Shown here: positions 58,257-64,000 of the stretch, one piece after another
Numbering within the stretch: position 1 is the stretch's first letter
How the letters are laid out: every line of letters starts with the position of its first letter
DNA from: Drosophila persimilis
Lineage: Eukaryota; Arthropoda; Insecta; Diptera; Drosophilidae
DNA length: 64,000 bases
NCBI RefSeq assembly: GCF_003286085.1
Contig: NW_020825317.1
Span: 1,364,001-1,428,000 of the forward strand
Reading direction: 5' to 3'
Position numbers and translations under genes: made by a program
Notes under the pieces: model-generated
What the model saw: the letters and a program-made list of their open reading frames with translations, nothing else
Told to the model about the DNA's origin: nothing
Databases searched by the model: none

Positions 58257-61200
58257 TTTTTTTAGATAGTTCTTACTAGCCTAGCGCTCAAATCGAAAAA
58301 AATTGTGGCCTGCCAAAAGCACTGGTGATTTTTTCGATGAAATTTAATATTTGTACCTGCAAATAAGTATTCTTACTAAGTATCGGGTATTAGTACCCAA
58401 CGCGAGCCAACGTTTCGACTGGGTCTATCTCAAAACGCCTCTGCCTCTAATTTGGCATTCAAGCCAGTAAAGGCTGCAGGAAGAGGATCCTGCACACACA
58501 GCACTCCACAGCACCCTTCCCACGGGCCACGATCTGCGCCATACAGAGCCCCATTGGCGCACATAAAATAACGTTCATGATAAAATGTCCTAACGATCCT
58601 TCGAGCCTGGTATGCAATGCTAAACAAGGACCGCCGAGGAAAATTCTTCCCTAAGCCATACCACTTGCGTAGCCGTTATCTGGAGGACCTGAACCTAAGC
58701 CTGGTTGAACCAGGTTGAACCCTCCAACAGTCTATAGTCGTATGCAGAGTGCCAGTGCCTCAGGATAGAAAGGCTATCAGAGTATCAATGTGACTCTCTC
58801 TCCATCATTCAGCGCATCACTTTTCAGTACGACTTTTTCCAACTGTACTGGTTGCTGTTGGTGTTTGGTGCCGAGGTATTGACCATCGTCTGACCTGCCT
58901 GTGGGCAGCAAGGAATGCTTTGGCTTTCTGCTCTCTGGCTTTTCTCGTGCGAGTGTGTCCATTCAGCAGCGGAGAAGTGGGTACCTCGTGCGTAAGCCCC
59001 ACCGAAACCTTCCCGATGTAAGAGTGTTAACTATACCGAAAATTCTTTGGTGGTACTTCTGCGCGTGCTGCCGGACAACGAGTTAATTCTGCTCTTCCTG
59101 CGAGATTATTCTGGTCGCCTACTATTCTCAGAATGGCTTCAGCTGAAGCCCAATAAAATGTATTCTTCTTAGCGTAAATAACCCAAAGCTTGAGTGCCAG
59201 TTTCAACTCTGTGCTGACGAAGAGGATACTGCGTCTACGCTGACCCGGATTTTATGCCTGCAAATCGTATTGGTTACCTAATCCCCTAGCCCGCAGTCTC
59301 AGTCCCATCCAGATTAAGCATTACTGGCCTAAGCAAATTGCCCCATCATCACTCTAGAGTGAGCCAAATGGCTCGCACATCCTGCACACAAAGCTGATTA
59401 TTGTTGCGGTTAGGGCAGGGCTCCTATCCGATTGGATATGTGTACATATACTCTTTCGAAGAATATCATAATTTTGGCCAGCCGTTTGCAAACCACAAAG
59501 TGAATCTCTCACCTTATAGAGCGTTCGTGTTCGTCCTCTTGAGTCGACAGTCACGTCCATATTTTCGCTTCTGCCTTAGATCATAAACAACGTGGCAAAT
59601 CCTCTCTTGTTTTGTCTATATATTTATTTATATATATTTATTTATATAGCGAGTCAAATTATGCATTATGAATAAATGCATGTCAAAAGAGATGATATGA
59701 AGAAGACATCTCGTTATACGATTGATCGATATGCAAGTCTATTTAATGCGTCGACTCTTGTTGTGGGGCATCAGTCACGCTTTTCGCTTTCGGGGATAGC
59801 CTATTTGAGCGCTTTGCGGGATTTGTTCAATCTCGTGCTGCAGTGCCGAGGTCGCCGGCAGTGAATTCAATTAGAGCCTTGTGGATGCACTGGAGAATAC
59901 CAGGGTCAAACGAGGGCGAGCGAACAGCAATTGCCGGAACTGGACCGGACCACAAACAAAAAAAAATAGCTCGACAATTAGCTCAGTAAATATGCCACAA
60001 TAACAATTACTGCCATAAGAGCATTTCTCAGCATACCTCAGCCAGAGGGAAGTGTGATTAAAAAAATCATGTATATGCGGATTCTGTTTTGCAGATACCA
60101 CATCCATTCCTACTGCTGTCATAATAGCAATCATAATTGAAACACGACACTCTCCCACACATCAATACGACACACTAAAAAAATTACATAAACACTTAAT
60201 ATTTACAGCGCAATCCAAAGAAAACGGTGAATTTGAATTTTGATCAAATTTGTATTCAACTTAGCATGTATTTTAGAAAAGCAAATAGCAAAATTCACTA
60301 ATGAAGACTGACATAACTCAAAGTTTCGTTCTTTAAAACTGCAACACATGAATACTACACTTAAATTGTAAAATTTTTTTTATTGGTTGTGGCAGCGAGC
60401 GGACGTAGAACAAATTCTTAAAAATGCATTGAAGTGTCTTAATTATAAGAAAGAATAAAATCGTTGAATGAAGTAGGTTAAACTAGGTGTGCCTTGAGTG
60501 ATTTCGTTAAAAACGAATAAAATTAAACCAAAACAGTTGTTTTTCGAGTCCGCTAAGCGATCTATTCTGCGAGCCGCATCAAAAACTTATGACTCAAATA
60601 ATAGAAAATATAAAATCTAAAATTGTCTTCTAAGCTAGTGCTAAATTAATAAAACATGTTTTTCCGAAGACTACACACCTTATGGGACTGTAATTAATCA
60701 AACAACTAAATGATCAAAAAGACCAGCTTTTTAGCATACTTGATAAACTTGATTTGATAAAAATTGCAGCTCGTCCAATCCGTAATAGGATATTGCACAC
60801 CACAGCATAATAGCGCTCACACAGCTGTGAAGACGATCCAAATGTACATAACTCCTCTTCACTTCTCACTGCCTTAACTTCCTTTTCATGAATATGTGGC
60901 TTTTCTAAACTTCATCTGAAATACCTACATATATAGGGACAGTTTCTACTTCGCGCCATATATGTAAGTATGGCAAAAGTCCAAGAGTATTGTAAGTTTT
61001 CATCCGTAAACGATCAAATGCGGCATAAGAAGGTTTGGTCAAACTGCTGTACCTTAGCCGTTTATCCATTGAATTTAACAAACGAAACAAAAGCAGAAAT
61101 GACAAAAAAAATATATTTTTTATCTTTTCCTGAGTTTATAAAGTCAAGATTTAAATAACAAAATACCGGCAAAAAGGATCAATTTTAGCTTGAAAACTTA

Positions 61201-62500
61201 ATATTTTCCAAAGGGTAAGCTGAAGCTACAAAGTGTTTGGGTCCAATTGTATTATTATAGTTGAATAAAGCGGTACTTAAATTTTTAAATTGCCAGAATA
61301 CAGGCAGATGTAAGATGCTTAAGTTATGTGAAAAAAAGAAGCACTGCCCCTGAAAAACACTTAAATAAATAAGCTTTTTTAAATTAATAAAAACTACACC
61401 ATGAAAAACAACCGATTAATTCATTAAATGTTTTGAAAGTCAAAATCTATCAGAAAATATCGGTTCGGTTCGTAGCGTGGTTAAAAAGTTTAATTTTGTT
61501 GCCTAGAGTTATTGATCGAATCAATGATAGTTTTATAAAACATATTCTCGTGATAGCTGCGTATATGCAGCATCATTTCATTTATTTCTATTAGGGTATA
61601 CTGTGTTGTTCCTTATAAATAAGCATTTATGTGAGTATTTAATACTGTGCTGTCCCGCTCTACCAGGCGTCACTTCGAGTGCTATGTCGGTCTGGAAATT
61701 CACTCTCGAAAAGCACTTTTTTCGTTGCTTGAAAATGAACATATCAAAAATAACAAAAATTGCTTTGAGAACACGCTAAGAAAACTACCGCACGGCAGAT
61801 AAAATCTACTGCAAAATGTTTTAACTAAGAGAGAGAGAGCGAAATACAGGTGGAGTGGAGTTGAGTGGAGAGTATGGAAAGGAAGAGGCCACTAAATGCC
61901 GAAATGCCATTACGATGGAAAAAATTCTTCGATATTTTATCCGTCTACCTTTCCGTAGGAACCCTAAAGGTTTAATCCCATAGCTAATTAAAATACCCTG
62001 TGTCATACCCTATCCCATGAAATATCCCATAAAATTTGTGCATTATTGCAATACTATTATCTGGAATAGTAAAATTTTAAAAACTGTTTGGTTTTTATAG
62101 CCGATATTTTTCCCCAGCTCTCTCTTGGATTCATATATAATTTAATGTTAGAAAGATGGCGCACCCTGTATATTATTAAAGACGTATCCTGCTATCCAAC
62201 CGTAGATGATCAACAAAAATACAGTCCTTTGCAGACTTTTTGAGAACACTACCCGTAAAACAGTCCATCAAAACTGCAGCCAGAAGCTCTGACGGCGCTT
62301 GCAAATCCGATTTCCCATTGCCCATCAGCCATTATCCATTATCCCACTTCCCGCCTTCCCCAGCCGAAACTCTCAGCACGTAGCCGAGCAAATGAACTGC
62401 AACTGACTTCTGTCACACACTACCTTCCGCTGCCACGTACCCTGCAGCCCTTCAGCCCTCCAGCCCTCCTGCCCTGCAGGAGCTCCAGCTACTTCATGCT
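58257..62500. other. Intergenic DNA, nothing firm
   Basis: 58400-59400 is a less AT-rich stretch with several ~60-codon minus frames (58430-58627, 58777-58962, 59354-59560) that share no recognisable domain; it may be an old transposon. A DINE-like TAAGTATCGGGTATTA scrap lies at 58377-58392. From 59600 to 62150 the sequence is AT-rich, with a TATATTTATT run at 59613-59650. Confidence 0.4.
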
Positions 62501-62742
62501 CCATCGTTGACTGTCTCAGGCGCAGGCGTCAGCCGAAGCAGCCGTCCATTCACCAAAACAGAAGTTCGGCTTCGGGGGCTATATGAGTGCTGGCTGAGGA
62601 CTTCACTGCCTCAATTGGGCTTCGCAAGTTGGCCAGGTCGCACGCTGCCTGCCTAGCGCTCAGTTTAGAATCCTTGTTGCCGGCGTGGGAAACGCGTGTC
62701 CCAAGCAGCCAGAATACAGGAATCGAACCGTCGAAAACTCAA

Positions 62743-62827
62743 GTAAGGTTTATTAGCCTCTATCCTTCAACAATTTTGGCTGCGGGGCTTGAGTCAGTGT
62801 GTGTGGTATTTTTTTTTTGCTGTTCAG
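62743..62827 (+). other. Predicted short 5' UTR intron of the right-edge gene
   Basis: A GTAAGG donor at 62743 and, 85 bases on, a strong acceptor: a T-run (62809-62818) then GCTGTTCAG ending at 62827. Size fits small Drosophila introns. It lies upstream of the ATG at 63011. Confidence 0.5.
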
Positions 62828-63010
62828 GTGTGGCGACCACCGCTTATTTTCTTCGGAGTCGCCCCAGACTGAGGCAGACCAGAGTACAGTAATCCATAAG
62901 TGAAACAAAAGGCGAGTCCTTTTCGTCGGGTGCCAATTTTTTGTGCTTCCGGGTTGCGTTCCGTGCTCTAAGTTACGTGCGTGCGATTTACAGTGAGCCT
63001 GCAGTCGAGC

Positions 63011-63269
63011 ATGGCTATGGCGGCTATGGCGGCTAAGGAACGCCGACCCCACCACCTGCCGCTGGTTCTAGTACTGGCCCTGAGTGTGGCTCTGGATCTG
63101 GCACTGCCCGCCGGGGCAGCCGGAAATGATGTTATTTCCTCGACGAAAGCAGAGTCGGAGCACGGTCTGATTCAGCTCGACCAGGACATCGAAGATGCAG
63201 CGGATACCAGCGACCAGTCCCGCCAGTCGAGACCACACAAAAATATTGACTATGACGCCTACGCGAACG
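63011..63269 (+). CDS. First coding exon of a secreted/membrane protein, cut by window
   Basis: ATG at 63011 in good context (CGAGCATGG) opens 86 codons to a G|GTAAGT donor at 63270. After MAMAAMAAKERRPHH comes a hydrophobic signal sequence (LPLVLVLALSVALDLALPAG, residues 16-35), then a probable cleavage region near AGAAG and an acidic, Ser/Asp/Gln-rich segment ending NIDYDAYAN. I chose this ATG over the upstream non-ATG extension of the frame. Family not recognised: the diagnostic domains must lie in later exons outside the window. The downstream intron contains a DINE-1 fragment. Confidence 0.7.
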
Positions 63270-63778
63270 GTAAGTGCCGGTTGGGATGGGGATGGAATTG
63301 GCGATTTCAAGGGTACGTACAAAGTGCAAGGTAAGAGCTCCTAAACCGATATTTCACGAGTTGGAGTCGCATTCTCAAATTATCTGGAGTACTTTTCGAA
63401 GCTTGAGTAAGATACATATTATTTGAGGTTTTTCGAGTACCAGTAACAAAATTGAGTGTCTGGCATTGTATACGTTATTTTAAAACATATTCCACGTAAC
63501 TAATCCAATCTGTCCAAATCATTCACAGTATTTCCTTATTTTACCGATCTTGAATGTATCCAGCCTATTGTTGCAAACCCTTGAAAGCCTTACCGTTTAT
63601 TTAATTATCTGACCATACTATAAATAAGACTATTAGGTACATGAACTGTTTGGTCTCATCTGAGCTTTTTTAACTTCTTAATTCTCAATCAACCTATTTC
63701 CGAGCTCTCGACAATATTACCATTACGCTGCTAAAGAACTTCTAAGAAGAAAGTACTCTAACAACTAGCGGGAACATC

Positions 63779-64000
63779 GTGAGCCGCGGTTCTGAATTTA
63801 TACATGATACTCAGTCAGTATGTCTTCCCTCCGCCAGAGGGCGTACAATGCACTAAAGAGAGAGCACTGTAAGAATGAGAGGGTTTTTGGTCGTTTTGTA
63901 TCTCAAAAATTGTGGATGCCACAGAAATTCGTCCTTTGTTGGGTCAGAAAGGCGGGGCGAAATTTTCTAAATCGCAAGAATCTAGATACAACATTTTTTT
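63779..64000 (-). mobile_element. DINE-1 fragment running off the right edge
   Basis: Minus-oriented 3' part: 'gtgagccgcggttctgaa', 'tgatactcagtcagtatg', 'attgtggatgccacag', 'gggcgaaattttc', continuing past the window end. Confidence 0.75.

Noticed and set aside
58430-59560. Cluster of ~60-codon minus frames
   Set aside because: Looks like an old element but no motif of any transposon family could be identified, so no gene is called.
1-64000. tRNA, rRNA and CRISPR signals
   Set aside because: I scanned for GGTTCGAATCC-type B boxes, rRNA motifs and regularly spaced repeats; only microsatellites and DINE-1 modules appear.

Overview
This is eukaryotic genomic DNA, almost certainly from a fruit fly (Drosophila). 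The evidence is a Rho-family GTPase gene split by GT-AG introns, abundant short microsatellites, and many copies of a repeat with the layout of the Drosophila DINE-1/INE-1 element: a TATACCCGATACTC start, a conserved block ending in 'gatcagcatcaatagccgag', a GTCT/GTCC core and a hairpin-bearing 3' end. The roughly 1.1 kb length and exact motif form of the DINE-1 copies make me think of the obscura group, but that is inference.

Genes. The clear gene is a RhoU/Wrch-like small GTPase on the + strand. Six coding exons (10325-11404, 29343-29469, 31053-31190, 37362-37621, 37843-37935, 40461-40565) join with compatible phases into a predicted 600-residue protein. A long, proline-, glutamine- and serine-rich N-terminal extension is followed by a short basic exon and a complete Rho G-domain; the protein ends in ...KLLCLA with no CAAX box. 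Intron 1 is about 17.9 kb and full of repeats. A second gene begins near the right edge: a small 5' UTR intron (62743-62827), then an ATG at 63011 opening a secreted or membrane protein whose first coding exon ends at 63269. The rest of that gene lies outside the window.

Mobile DNA. About fifteen DINE-1 copies or fragments occur, four of them near full length (19611-20701, 47680-48785, 49889-50994, 55961-57073). There are two Tc1-like transposase relics; the younger one (12915-13966) sits inside a DINE-1 copy. There are degenerate jockey-like reverse-transcriptase fragments. Three families of non-autonomous terminal-inverted-repeat elements could be delimited from the sequence alone: a PIF/Harbinger-like one (45728-47389, TAA target duplication, DINE-1 inside it), a GGGCATTTCCG family (38819, 40988 and a DINE-split copy at 49790-51340), and a CAGGCAGGCTCCG family (15085, 26922, 27658).

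Layout. 1-10 kb: upstream repeats and microsatellites with no convincing coding gene. 10-41 kb: RhoU and its introns. 41-54 kb: AT-rich, repeat-dense DNA with a perfect-looking 582-bp tandem duplication carrying a protein-like minus-strand reading frame. 54-62.5 kb: mixed unique and repeat DNA with three weak exon candidates. 62.5-64 kb: start of the second gene, with a DINE-1 fragment running off the right edge.

Nothing here looks like an operon, CRISPR array or bacterial system. The most interesting leads are the extended RhoU protein with its altered switch I and C-terminus, the duplicated 582-bp unit, and the datable nesting of transposons.
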